A DNA stretch of 64,000 nucleotides, from assembly GCA_032622095.1 (NCBI GenBank), contig CP136063.1, positions 14,363,814 through 14,427,813 on the forward strand, given 5' to 3'. Positions 1 through 15,500 of this stretch are shown here, one piece after another. Position 1 is the first letter of the stretch; the number at the start of each line of letters is the position of its first letter. The stretch comes from Siphonodentalium dalli. Taxonomy: Eukaryota; Mollusca; Scaphopoda; Gadilida; Siphonodentaliidae. The position numbers and the translations under genes were made by a program. The notes beneath the pieces are model-generated. The model did not search any database. It saw only the letters and a list, made by a program, of their open reading frames with translations, and was not told the origin of the DNA.

Positions 1-413
1 AACATGAGAAGGACGTGATATGAATCATAACTAACGGTGTCTCACATGAGAGGATGTGATATGAATCATAACTAATGATGTCTAACATGAGAAGGACGTG
101 ATATGAATCATAACTAATGATGTCTCACATGAGAGGACTTGATAACTAATGATGACTAATAATGTCTCATATGAGAGGACGTGATATGATTCATAACTAA
201 TGATATATAACACGAGAGGAGGTGATATGAATCATAACTAATCATGTCTAACATGAGAGGAAGTGATACGAATCATTACTAATGATGTCTCACATGAGAG
301 GACTTGATAACTAATGATCACTAATGATGTCTCACATGAGAGGATGTGATATGAATCATAACTAATGATGTCTAACATGAGAGGACGTGATATGAATCAT
401 AACTAATGATGTC

Positions 414-1383
414 TAACATTAGAGGACGTGATATGAATCAAGACTAATGATATCTAGCATGAGGACGTGATATGAATCATAGCTAATGATGTCTCACATG
501 AGAGGACGTGATATGAATCATAACTAACGATGTGTCACATTAGAGGACGTGATATGAATCATAACTAAAGATGTGTCACATTAGAGGACGAGATATAAAT
601 CATAACTAACGATGTGTCACATTAGAGGACGTGAGATGAATCATAACTAATGATGTCTAACATTAGATGACGTGATATTAATCATAACTAATGATGTCTC
701 ACATGACAGGACGTGATATGAATAATAACTAATGAAGTCTAACATGAGAAGGACGTGATATGAATCATAACTAATAATGTCTAACATGAGAGGACGTGAT
801 ATGAATCATAACTAATGATGTCTAACATGGGATGACGTGATATGAATCATAACTAATGATTTCTCACATGCGAGGACGTGATATGAATCATAACTAATGA
901 TGTCTAACATGAGAGGACGTGATATGAATCATAACTAATGATGTCTAACGTGAGAGGACGTGATATGGATCATAACTAATGATGTCTAACATTAGAGGAC
1001 GTGATATGAATCAAGACTAATGATATCTAGCATGAGGACGTGATATGAATCATAGCTAATGATGTCTCACATGAGAGGACGTGATATGAATCATAACTAA
1101 CGATGTTTCACATTAGAGGACGTGATATGAATCATAACTAAAGATGTGTCACATTAGAGGACGAGATATAAATCATAACTAACGATGTGTCACATTAGAG
1201 GACGTGAGATGAATCATAACTAATGATGTCTAGCATTAGATGACGTGATATGAATCATAACTAATGATGTCTCACATGACAGGACGTGATATGAATAATA
1301 ACTAATGAAGTATAACATGAGAGGACGTGATATGAATCATAACTAATAATGTCTAACATGAGAGGACGTGATATGAATCATAA
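414..1383. repeat. 573-bp block duplicated within the satellite
   Basis: A rare unit variant containing 'tgaatcaagactaatgatat' appears at about 435 and again at about 1008, a spacing of 573 bp. The units after it (short 'agcatgaggacgtg' unit, 'aaagatgtgtcacattagag', 'gacgagatataaatc') recur in the same order. This is one local higher-order duplication near the left edge. 573 is about 14 units, with several of irregular length. The block limits are approximate because the flanking units are ordinary 41-mers. Confidence 0.85.
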
Positions 1384-2144
1384 CTAATGATGTCTCACAT
1401 GACAGGACGTGGTATGAATCATAATTAATTATGTCTAACATGAGTGGACGTGATATGAATCATAAATAATGATGTCTAACACGAGAGGAAATGATATGAA
1501 TCATAACTAATGATGTCTAACATGGGATGACGTGATATGAATCATAACTAATGATTTCTCACATGAGAGGACGCGATATGAATCATAACTAATGATGTCT
1601 AACATGAGAGGACGTGATATGAATCATAACTAATGATGTCTAACATGAGAGGACGTGACGTGAATCATAACTAATGATGTCTAACATGAGAGGACGTGAC
1701 GTGAATCATAACTAATGATGTATAACATGAGAGGATGTGATATGAATCATAACTAATGATGTCTAACATGAGAGGATGTGATATGAATCATAACTAATGA
1801 TGTCTAACATGAGAGGATGTGATATGAATCATAACTAATGATGTCTAACATGAGAGGACGTGACGTGAATCATAACTAATGATGTCTAACATGAGAGGAC
1901 GTGACGTGAATCATAACTAATGATGTATAACATGAGAGGATGTGATATGAATCATAACTAATGATGTCTCACATGAGAGGAAGTGATATGAATCCTAACT
2001 AATGATGTCTCACATGAGAGGATGTGATATGAATCATAACTAATGATGTCTAACATGAGAGGACGTGACGTGAATCATAACTAATGATGTATAACATGAG
2101 AGGATGTGATATGAATCATAACTAATGATGTCTCACATGAGAGG

Positions 2145-5100
2145 AAGTGATATGAATCCTAACTAATGATGTCTCACATGAGAGGATGTGATATGAATCA
2201 TAACTAATGACGTCTAACATGAGGAGGACGTGATATGAATAATAACTAATGATGTCTAACATGAGAGGATGTGATATGAATAATAACTAATGATGTCTAA
2301 CATGAGAGGATGTGATATGAATCATAACTAATGATGTCTAACATGAGAGGATGTGATATGAATCATAACTAATGATGTCTAACATGAGAGGACGTGACGT
2401 GAATCATAACTAATGATGTATAACATGAGAAGACGTGATATGCATCATAACTAATGATGACTAACATTAGAGGACGTGATATGAATCATAACTAATGATG
2501 TCTAACATGAGAGGACGTGATATGTACCATAACTAATGATGTATAACATGAGAGGACGTGATATGCACCATAACTAATGATGTATAACATGAGAGGAGGT
2601 GATATGAATCATAACTAATGATGACTAACATGAGAGGATGTGATATGAATCATAACTAATGATGTCTAACATGAGAGGACGTGACGTGAATCATAACTAA
2701 TGATGTATAACATGAGAAGACGTGATATGAATCATAACTAATGATGTATAACATGAGAGGACGTGATATGTACCATAACTAATGATGTATAACATGAGAG
2801 GACGTGATATGAATCATAACTAATGATGTCTAACATGAGCGGACGTGATATGAATCATAACTAATGATGTCTCACATGAGAGGATGTGATATGAATCATA
2901 ACTAATGATGTCTCACATGAGAGGACGTGATATGCACCATAACTAATGATGTATAACATGAGAGGAGGTGATATGAATCATAACTAATGATGACTAACAT
3001 GAGAGGACGTGACGTGAATCATAACTAATGATGTATAACATGAGAAGACGTGATATGCATCATAACTAATGATGACTAACATTAGAGGACGTGATATGAA
3101 TCATAACTAATGATGTCTAACATGAGAGGACGTGATATGTACCATAACTAATGATGTATAACATGAGAGGACGTGATATGAATCATAACTAATGATGTCT
3201 AACATGAGAGGATGTGATATGAATCATAACTAATGATGTCTAACATGAGAGGATGAGATATGAATCATAACTAATGGTGTGTCACACGAGAGGACGTGAT
3301 ATGAATCATAACTAATGATGTCTAACATGAGAGGATGTGATATGAATCATAACTAATGATGTCTAACATGAGAGGACGTGATATGAATCATAACTAATGA
3401 TGTCTCACATGAGAGGATGTGATATGAATCATAACTAATGATGTCTCACATTAGAGGACATGATATGAATCATAACTAATGATGTCTCACATGAGAGGAC
3501 GCGATATGAATCATACCTAATGATGTATTACATGAGAGGATGTGATATGAATCATAACTAATGATGTCTAACACGAGAAGACGTGATATAAATCATAACT
3601 AATGATGTCTCACATGAGAGGATGTGATATGAATCATAACTAATGATGGCTCACATGAGAGGACGTGATATGAATCATAACTAATGATGTCTAAAATGAG
3701 AGGACGTGATATGAATCATAACTAATAATGGCTCACATGAGAGGACGTGATATGAATCATAACTAATGATGTCTAAAATGAGAGGACGTGATATGAATCA
3801 TAACTAATGATGTCTCACATGAGAGGACGTGATATGAATCATAACTAATGATAACTAACATGAGAGGATGTGATATGAATCATAACTAATGATGGCTCAC
3901 ATGAGAGGACGTGATATGAATCATAACTAATGATGTCTAACATGAGAGGATGAGATATGAATCATAACTAATGATGTCTAACATGAGAGGACGTGATATG
4001 AATCCTAACTAATGATGTCTCACATGAGGAGGACGTGATATGAATCATAACTAATGATGTCTAACATGAGAGGATGAGATATGAATCATAACTAATGATG
4101 TCTAACATGAGAGGATGAGATATGAATCATAACTAATGATGTCTCACATGAGGAGGACGTGATATGAATCATAACTAATGGTGTCTAACATGAGAGGACG
4201 TGATATGAATCATAACTAATGATGTCTCACATGAGGAGGACGTGATATGAATCCTAACTAATGATGTCTAACATGAGAGGACGTGATATGAATCCTAACT
4301 AATGATGTCTAACATGAGAGGACGTGATATGAATCCTAACTAATGATGTCTAACATGAGAGGACGTGATATGAATCATAACTAATGATGTCTAACATGAG
4401 AGGATGAGATATGAATCATAACTAATGGTGTCTAACATGAGAGGACGTGATATGAATCATAACTAATGATGTCTAACATGAGAGGATGTGATATGAATCA
4501 TAACTAATGGTGTCTAACATGAGAGGACGTGATATGAATCATAACTAATGATGTCTCACATGAGAGGACGTGATATGAATCATAACTAATGATGTCTAAC
4601 ATGAGAGGACGTGATATGAATCATAACTAATGATGTCTAAAATGAGAGGACGTGACGTGAATCATAACTAATGATGTCTAACATGAGAGGACGTGACGTG
4701 AATCATAACTAATGATGTCTAACATGAGAGGATGTGATATGAATCATAACTAATGATGTCTCACATGAGGAGGACGTGACGTGAATCATAACTAATGATG
4801 TCTAACATGAGGAGGACGTGACGTGAATCATAACTAATGATGTCTAACATGAGAGGACGTGACGTGAATCATAACTAATGATGACTAACATGAGAGGACG
4901 TGACGTGAATCATAACTAATGATGACTAACATGAGAGGACGTGATATGCATCATAACTAATGATGTCTCACATGAGAGGACGTGATATGAATCATAACTA
5001 ATGATGTCTCAAAGAGAGGACGTGATATGAATCATAACTAATGATGTCTCACACGAGAGGACGTGATATGAATCATAACTAATGATGTCTCACATGGGAG

Positions 5101-8100
5101 GACGTGATATGAATACTAACTAATGCTGTCTCACACGAGAGGGCGTGATATGAATCATAACTAATGATGTATAACACGATGAGAGGACGTGATATGAATC
5201 ATAACTAATGGTGTCTAACATGAGAGGATGTGATATGAATCATAACTAATGATGTTAACATGAGGGGACGTGATATGAATCATAACTAAATTAATGATGT
5301 TAACATGAGAGGACACGAGATATGAATCATAATGAATGATGTATAACATTAGAGGACATGATATGGATCATAACTAATGATATCTAACATTAGATGATGT
5401 GATATGAATCATAACTAATGATGTTAACATGAGAGGACGTGATATGAATCATAACTAATGATGTATAGCATGAGATGATGTGATACGAATCATAACTAAT
5501 GAAGTCTAACACGATGAGAGGACGTGATATGAATCATAACTAATGATGTCTCACACGAGAGGGCGTGACATGAATCATAACTAATGATGTCAGACATGAG
5601 AGGACGTGATGTGCACCATATCTATTGATGTCTCACATGAGAGGACGTGATATACACCATAACTAATGATGTCTCACATGAGAGCATGTGATATACACTA
5701 TTACTAGTGTTGTCTCACTTGAGAAGAGGCGATTTGCACCATAACTAATGATGTCTCACGCGAGAGGACGTGATATGAATCGTAACTAATGATGACTCAC
5801 ACGAGAGGACATGGTATGTATCATAACTAATGGTGTGTCACACGAGAGGACGTGATATGAATCATAACTAATGATGTCTCACATGAGAGGAAGTGATATG
5901 AATCCTAACTAATGATGTCTCACATGAGAGGATGTGATATGAATCATAACTAATGACGTCTAACATGAGGAGGACGTGATATGAATAATAACTAATGATG
6001 TCTAACATGAGAGGACGTGACGTGAATCATAACTAATGATGTATAACATGAGAAGACGTGATATGCATCATAACTAATGATGACTAACATTAGAGGACGT
6101 GATATGAATCATAACTAATGATGTCTAACATGAGAGGACGTGATATGTACCATAACTAATGATGTATAACATGAGAGGACGTGATATGCACCATAACTAA
6201 TGATGTATAACATGAGAGGAGGTGATATGAATCATAACTAATGATGACTAGCATGAGAGGATGTGATATGAATCATAACTAATGATGTCTAACATGAGAG
6301 GACGTGACGTGAATCATAACTAATGATGTATAACATGAGAAGACGTGATATGAATCATAACTAATGATGTATAACATGAGAGGACGTGATATGTACCATA
6401 ACTAATGATGTATAACATGAGAGGACGTGATATGAATCATAACTAATGATGTCTAACATGAGCGGACGTGATATGAATCATAACTAATGATGTCTCACAT
6501 GAGAGGATGTGATATGAATCATAACTAATGATGTCTCACACGAGAGGACGTGATATGCACCATAACTAATGATGTATAACATGAGAGGAGGTGATATGAA
6601 TCATAACTAATGATGACTAACATGAGAGGACGTGACGTGAATCATAACTAATGATGTATAACATGAGAAGACGTGATATGCATCATAACTAATGATGACT
6701 AACATTAGAGGACGTGATATGAATCATAACTAATGATGTCTAACATGAGAGGACGTGATATGTACCATAACTAATGATGTATAACATGAGAGGACGTGAT
6801 ATGAATCATAACTAATGATGTCTAACATGAGAGGATGTGATATGAATCATAACTAATGATGTCTAACATGAGAGGATGAGATATGAATCATAACTAATGG
6901 TGTGTCACACGAGAGGACGTGATATGAATCATAACTAATGATGTCTAACATGAGAGGATGTGATATGAATCATAACTAATGATGTCTAACATGAGAGGAC
7001 GTGATATGAATCATAACTAATGATGTCTCACATGAGAGGATGTGATATGAATCATAACTAATGATGTCTCACATTAGAGGACATGATATGAATCATAACT
7101 AATGATGTCTCACATGAGAGGACGCGATATGAATCATACCTAATGATGTATTACATGAGAGGATGTGATATGAATCATAACTAATGATGTCTAACACGAG
7201 AAGACGTGATATAAATCATAACTAATGATGTCTCACATGAGAGGATGTGATATGAATCATAACTAATGATGGCTCACATGAGAGGACGTGATATGAATCA
7301 TAACTAATGATGTCTAAAATGAGAGGACGTGATATGAATCATAACTAATGATGGCTCACATGAGAGGACGTGATATGAATCATAACTAATGATGTCTAAA
7401 ATGAGAGGACGTGATATGAATCATAACTAATGATGTCTCACATGAGAGGACGTGATATGAATCATAACTAATGATAACTAACATGAGAGGATGTGATATG
7501 AATCATAACTAATGATGGCTCACATGAGAGGACGTGATATGAATCATAACTAATGATGTCTAACATGAGAGGATGAGATATGAATCATAACTAATGATGT
7601 CTAACATGAGAGGACGTGATATGAATCCTAACTAATGATGTCTCACATGAGGAGGACGTGATATGAATCATAACTAATGATGTCTAACACGAGAGGATGA
7701 GATATGAATCATAACTAATGATGTCTAACATGAGAGGATGAGATATGAATCATAACTAATGATGTCTCACATGAGGAGGACGTGATATGAATCATAACTA
7801 ATGGTGTCTAACATGAGAGGACGTGATATGAATCATAACTAATGATGTCTCACATGAGGAGGACGTGATATGAATCCTAACTAATGATGTCTAACATGAG
7901 AGGACGTGATATGAATCCTAACTAATGATGTCTAACATGAGAGGACGTGATATGAATCCTAACTAATGATGTCTAACATGAGAGGACGTGATATGAATCA
8001 TAACTAATGATGTCTAACATGAGAGGATGAGATATGAATCATAACTAATGGTGTCTAACATGAGAGGACGTGATATGAATCATAACTAATGATGTCTAAC

Positions 8101-9513
8101 ATGAGAGGATGTGATATGAATCATAACTAATGGTGTCTAACATGAGAGGACGTGATATGAATCATAACTAATGATGTCTCACATGAGAGGACGTGATATG
8201 AATCATAACTAATGATGTCTAACATGAGAGGACGTGATATGAATCATAACTAATGATGTCTAAAATGAGAGGACGTGACGTGAATCATAACTAATGATGT
8301 CTAACATGAGAGGACGTGACGTGAATCATAACTAATGATGTCTAACATGAGAGGATGTGATATGAATCATAACTAATGATGTCTCACATGAGGAGGACGT
8401 GACGTGAATCATAACTAATGATGTCTAACATGAGGAGGACGTGACGTGAATCATAACTAATGATGTCTAACATGAGAGGACGTGACGTGAATCATAACTA
8501 ATGATGACTAACATGAGAGGACGTGACGTGAATCATAACTAATGATGACTAACATGAGAGGACGTGATATGCATCATAACTAATGATGTCTCACATGAGA
8601 GGACGTGATATGAATCATAACTAATGATGTCTCAAAGAGAGGACGTGATATGAATCATAACTAATGATGTCTCACACGAGAGGACGTGATATGAATCATA
8701 ACTAATGATGTCTCACATGGGAGGACGTGATATGAATACTAACTAATGCTGTCTCACACGAGAGGGCGTGATATGAATCATAACTAATGATGTATAACAC
8801 GATGAGAGGACGTGATATGAATCATAACTAATGGTGTCTAACATGAGAGGATGTGATATGAATCATAACTAATGATGTTAACATGAGGGGACGTGATATG
8901 AATCATAACTAAATTAATGATGTTAACATGAGAGGACACGAGATATGAATCATAATGAATGATGTATAACATTAGAGGACATGATATGGATCATAACTAA
9001 TGATATCTAACATTAGATGATGTGATATGAATCATAACTAATGATGTTAACATGAGAGGACGTGATATGAATCATAACTAATGATGTATAGCATGAGATG
9101 ATGTGATATGAATCATAACTAATGAAGTCTAACACGATGAGAGGACGTGATATGAATCATAACTAATGATGTCTCACACGAGAGGGCGTGACATGAATCA
9201 TAACTAATGATGTCAGACATGAGAGGACGTGATGTGCACCATATATATTGATGTCTCACATGAGAGGACGTGATATACACCATAACTAATGATGTCTCAC
9301 ATGAGAGCATGTGATATACACTATTACTAGTGTTGTCTCACTTGAGAAGAGGCGATTTGCACCATAACTAATGATGTCTCACGCGAGAGGACGTGATATG
9401 AATCGTAACTAATGATGACTCACACGAGAGGACATGGTATGTATCATAACTAATGGTGTGTCACACGAGAGGACGTGATATGAATCATAACTAATGATGT
9501 CTCACATGAGAGG
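2145..9513. repeat. Two consecutive copies of a 3.6-kb higher-order satellite block
   Basis: The variant 'aagtgatatgaatcct', followed by the same series of variant units, starts at 2145, 5891 and 9514. The spacings are 3,746 and 3,623 bp; the 123-bp difference is exactly three 41-bp units lost in the second copy. The units in between are matched one for one, including odd ones such as 'ctcaaagagag', 'taacacgatgagagg' and 'aaattaatgatgttaac'. Near-identity over 3.6 kb points to recent segmental duplication or unequal exchange inside the array. Confidence 0.88.
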
Positions 9514-12500
9514 AAGTGATATGAATCCTAACTAATGATGTCTCACATGAGAGGATGTGATATGAATCATAACTAATGACGTCTAACATGAGGAGGACGT
9601 GATATGAATAATAACTAATGATGTCTAACATGAGAGGATGTGATATGAATAATAACTAATGATGTCTAACATGAGAGGATGTGATATGAATCATAACTAA
9701 TGATGTCTAACATGAGAGGATGTGATATGAATCATAACTAATGATGTCTAACATGAGAGGACGTGACGTGAATCATAACTAATGATGTATAACATGAGAA
9801 GACGTGATATGCATCATAACTAATGATGACTAACATTAGAGGACGTGATATGAATCATAACTAATGATGTCTAACATGAGAGGACGTGATATGTACCATA
9901 ACTAATGATGTATAACATGAGAGGACGTGATATGCACCATAACTAATGATGTATAACATGAGAGGAGGTGATATGAATCATAACTAATGATGACTAACAT
10001 GAGAGGATGTGATATGAATCATAACTAATGATGTCTAACACGAGAAGACGTGATATAAATCATAACTAATGATGTCTCACATGAGAGGATGTGATATGAA
10101 TCATAACTAATGATGGCTCACATGAGAGGACGTGATATGAATCATAACTAATGATGTTTAAAATGAGAGGACGTGATATGAATCATAACTAATGATGGCT
10201 CACATGAGAGGACGTGATATGAATCATAACTAATGATGTCTAAAATGAGAGGACGTGATATGAATCATAACTAATGATGTCTCACATGAGAGGACGTGAT
10301 ATGAATCATAACTAATGATAACTAACATGAGAGGATGTGATATGAATCATAACTAATGATGGCTCACATGAGAGGACGTGATATGAATCATAACTAATGA
10401 TGTCTAACATGAGAGGATGAGATATGAATCATAACTAATGATGTCTAACATGAGAGGACGTGATATGAATCCTAACTAATGATGTCTCACATGAGGAGGA
10501 CGTGATATGAATCATAACTAATGATGTCTAACACGAGAGGATGAGATATGAATCATAACTAATGATGTCTAACATGAGAGGATGAGATATGAATCATAAC
10601 TAATGATGTCTAACATGAGAGGACGTGATATGAATCCTAACTAATGATGTCTCACATGAGGAGGACGTGATATGAATCATAACTAATGATGTATAACATG
10701 AGAGGAGGTGATATGAATCATAACTAATGATGACTAACATGAGAGGACGTGATATGAATCATAACTAATGATGTCTCACATGAGGAGGACGTGATATGAA
10801 TCCTAACTAATGATGTCTAACATGAGAGGACGTGATATGAATCCTAACTAATGATGTCTAACATGAGAGGACGTGATATGAATCCTAACTAATGATGTCT
10901 AACATGAGAGGACGTGATATGAATCATAACTAATGATGTCTAACATGAGAGGATGAGATATGAATCATAACTAATGGTGTCTAACATGAGAGGACGTGAT
11001 ATGAATCATAACTAATGATGTCTAACATGAGAGGATGTGATATGAATCATAACTAATGGTGTCTAACATGAGAGGACGTGATATGAATCATAACTAATGA
11101 TGTCTCACATGAGAGGACGTGATATGAATCATAACTAATGATGTCTAACATGAGAGGACGTGATATGAATCATAACTAATGATGTCTAAAATGAGAGGAC
11201 GTGACGTGAATCATAACTAATGATGTCTAACATGAGAGGACGTGACGTGAATCATAACTAATGATGTCTAACATGAGAGGATGTGATATGAATCATAACT
11301 AATGATGTCTCACATGAGGAGGACGTGACGTGAATCATAACTAATGATGTCTAACATGAGGAGGACGTGACGTGAATCATAACTAATGATGTCTAACATG
11401 AGAGGACGTGACGTGAATCATAACTAATGATGTCTCACATGAGGAGGACGTGACGTGAATCATAACTAATGATGTCTAACATGAGGAGGACGTGACGTGA
11501 ATCATAACTAATGATGTCTAACATGAGAGGACGTGACGTGAATCATAACTAATGATGACTAACATGAGAGGACGTGACGTGAATCATAACTAATGATGAC
11601 TAACATGAGAGGACGTGATATGCATCATAACTAATGATGTCTCACATGAGAGGACGTGATATGAATCATAACTAATGATGTCTCAAAGAGAGGACGTGAT
11701 ATGAATCATAACTAATGATGTCTCACACGAGAGGACGTGATATGAATCATAACTAATGATGTCTCACATGGGAGGACGTGATATGAATACTAACTAATGC
11801 TGTCTCACACGAGAGGGCGTGATATGAATCATAACTAATGATGTATAACACGATGAGAGGACGTGATATGAATCATAACTAATGGTGTCTAACATGAGAG
11901 GATGTGATATGAATCATAACTAATGATGTTAACATGAGGGGACGTGATATGAATCATAACTAAATTAATGATGTTAACATGAGAGGACACGAGATATGAA
12001 TCATAATGAATGATGTATAACATTAGAGGACATGATATGGATCATAACTAATGATATCTAACATTAGATGATGTGATATGAATCATAACTAATGATGTTA
12101 ACATGAGAGGACGTGATATGAATCATAACTAATGATGTCTAACATGAGAGGATGAGATATGAATCATAACTAATGATGTCTAACATGAGAGGACGTGATA
12201 TGAATCCTAACTAATGATGTCTCACATGAGGAGGACGTGATATGAATCATAACTAATGATGTCTAACACGAGAGGATGAGATATGAATCATAACTAATGA
12301 TGTCTAACATGAGAGGATGAGATATGAATCATAACTAATGATGTCTCACATGAGGAGGACGTGATATGAATCATAACTAATGGTGTCTAACATGAGAGGA
12401 CGTGATATGAATCATAACTAATGATGTCTCACATGAGGAGGACGTGATATGAATCCTAACTAATGATGTCTAACATGAGAGGACGTGATATGAATCCTAA

Positions 12501-15500
12501 CTAATGATGTCTAACATGAGAGGACGTGATATGAATCCTAACTAATGATGTCTAACATGAGAGGACGTGATATGAATCATAACTAATGATGTCTAACATG
12601 AGAGGATGAGATATGAATCATAACTAATGGTGTCTAACATGAGAGGACGTGATATGAATCATAACTAATGATGTCTAACATGAGAGGATGTGATATGAAT
12701 CATAACTAATGGTGTCTAACATGAGAGGACGTGATATGAATCATAACTAATGATGTCTCACATGAGAGGACGTGATATGAATCATAACTAATGATGTCTA
12801 ACATGAGAGGACGTGATATGAATCATAACTAATGATGTCTAAAATGAGAGGACGTGACGTGAATCATAACTAATGATGTCTAACATGAGAGGACGTGACG
12901 TGAATCATAACTAATGATGTCTAACATGAGAGGATGTGATATGAATCATAACTAATGATGTCTCACATGAGGAGGACGTGACGTGAATCATAACTAATGA
13001 TGTCTAACATGAGGAGGACGTGACGTGAATCATAACTAATGATGTCTAACATGAGAGGACGTGACGTGAATCATAACTAATGATGTCTCACATGAGGAGG
13101 ACGTGACGTGAATCATAACTAATGATGTCTAACATGAGGAGGACGTGACGTGAATCATAACTAATGATGTCTAACATGAGAGGACGTGACGTGAATCATA
13201 ACTAATGATGACTAACATGAGAGGACGTGACGTGAATCATAACTAATGATGACTAACATGAGAGGACGTGATATGCATCATAACTAATGATGTCTCACAT
13301 GAGAGGACGTGATATGAATCATAACTAATGATGTCTCAAAGAGAGGACGTGATATGAATCATAACTAATGATGTCTCACACGAGAGGACGTGATATGAAT
13401 CATAACTAATGATGTCTCACATGGGAGGACGTGATATGAATACTAACTAATGCTGTCTCACACGAGAGGGCGTGATATGAATCATAACTAATGATGTATA
13501 ACACGATGAGAGGACGTGATATGAATCATAACTAATGGTGTCTAACATGAGAGGATGTGATATGAATCATAACTAATGATGTTAACATGAGGGGACGTGA
13601 TATGAATCATAACTAAATTAATGATGTTAACATGAGAGGACACGAGATATGAATCATAATGAATGATGTATAACATTAGAGGACATGATATGGATCATAA
13701 CTAATGATATCTAACATTAGATGATGTGATATGAATCATAACTAATGATGTTAACATGAGAGGACGTGATATGAATCATAACTAATGATGTATAGCATGA
13801 GATGATGTGATATGAATCATAACTAATGAAGTCTAACACGATGCACCATAACTAATGATGTATAACATGAGAGGAGGTGATATGAATCATAACTAATGAT
13901 GACTAACATGAGAGGATGTGATATGAATCATAACTAATGATGTCTAACATGAGAGGACGTGACGTGAATCATAACTAATGATGTAAAACATGAGAAGACG
14001 TGATATGAATCATAACTAATGATGTATAACATGAGAGGACGTGATATGTACCATAACTAATGATGTACAACATGAGAGGACGTGATATGAATCATAACTA
14101 ATGATGTCTAACATGAGCGGACGTGATATGAATCATAACTAATGATGTCTCACATGAGAGGATGTGATATGAATCATAACTAATGATGTCTCACATGAGA
14201 GGACGTGATATGCACCATAACTAATGATGTATAACATGAGAGGAGGTGATATGAATCATAACTAATGATGACTAACATGAGAGGACGTGACGTGAATCAT
14301 AACTAATGATGTATAACATGAGAAGACGTGATATGCATCATAACTAATGATGACTAACATTAGAGGACGTGATATGAATCATAACTAATGATGTCTAACA
14401 TGAGAGGACGTGATATGTACCATAACTAATGATGTATAACATGAGAGGACGTGATATGAATCATAACTAATGATGTCTAACATGAGAGGATGTGATATGA
14501 ATCATAACTAATGATGTCTAACATGAGAGGATGAGATATGAATCATAACTAATGGTGTGTCACACGAGAGGACGTGATATGAATCATAACTAATGATGTC
14601 TAACATGAGAGGATGTGATATGAATCATAACTAATGATGTCTAACATGAGAGGACGTGATATGAATCATAACTAATGATGTCTCACATGAGAGGATGTGA
14701 TATGAATCATAACTAATGATGTCTCACATTAGAGGACATGATATGAATCATAACTAATGATGTCTCACATGAGAGGACGCGATATGAATCATACCTAATG
14801 ATGTATTACATGAGAGGATGTGATATGAATCATAACTAATGATGTCTAACACGAGAAGACGTGATATAAATCATAACTAATGATGTCTCACATGAGAGGA
14901 TGTGATATGAATCATAACTAATGATGGCTCACATGAGAGGACGTGATATGAATCATAACTAATGATGTCTAAAATGAGAGGACGTGATATGAATCATAAC
15001 TAATGATGGCTCACATGAGAGGACGTGATATGAATCATAACTAATGATGTCTAAAATGAGAGGACGTGATATGAATCATAACTAATGATGTCTCACATGA
15101 GAGGACGTGATATGAATCATAACTAATGATAACTAACATGAGAGGATGTGATATGAATCATAACTAATGATGGCTCACATGAGAGGACGTGATATGAATC
15201 ATAACTAATGATGTCTAACATGAGAGGATGAGATATGAATCATAACTAATGATGTCTAACATGAGAGGACGTGATATGAATCCTAACTAATGATGTCTCA
15301 CATGAGGAGGACGTGATATGAATCATAACTAATGATGTCTAACATGAGAGGATGAGATATGAATCATAACTAATGATGTCTAACATGAGAGGATGAGATA
15401 TGAATCATAACTAATGATGTCTCACATGAGGAGGACGTGATATGAATCATAACTAATGGTGTCTAACATGAGAGGACGTGATATGAATCATAACTAATGA

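Noticed and set aside
9119-9310. Short minus-strand ORFs in the satellite (also near 18.6, 20.0 and 21.5 kb)
   Set aside because: Each is the translation of a few 41-bp units whose variant combination happens to lack stops. They are near-identical only because the repeat is.
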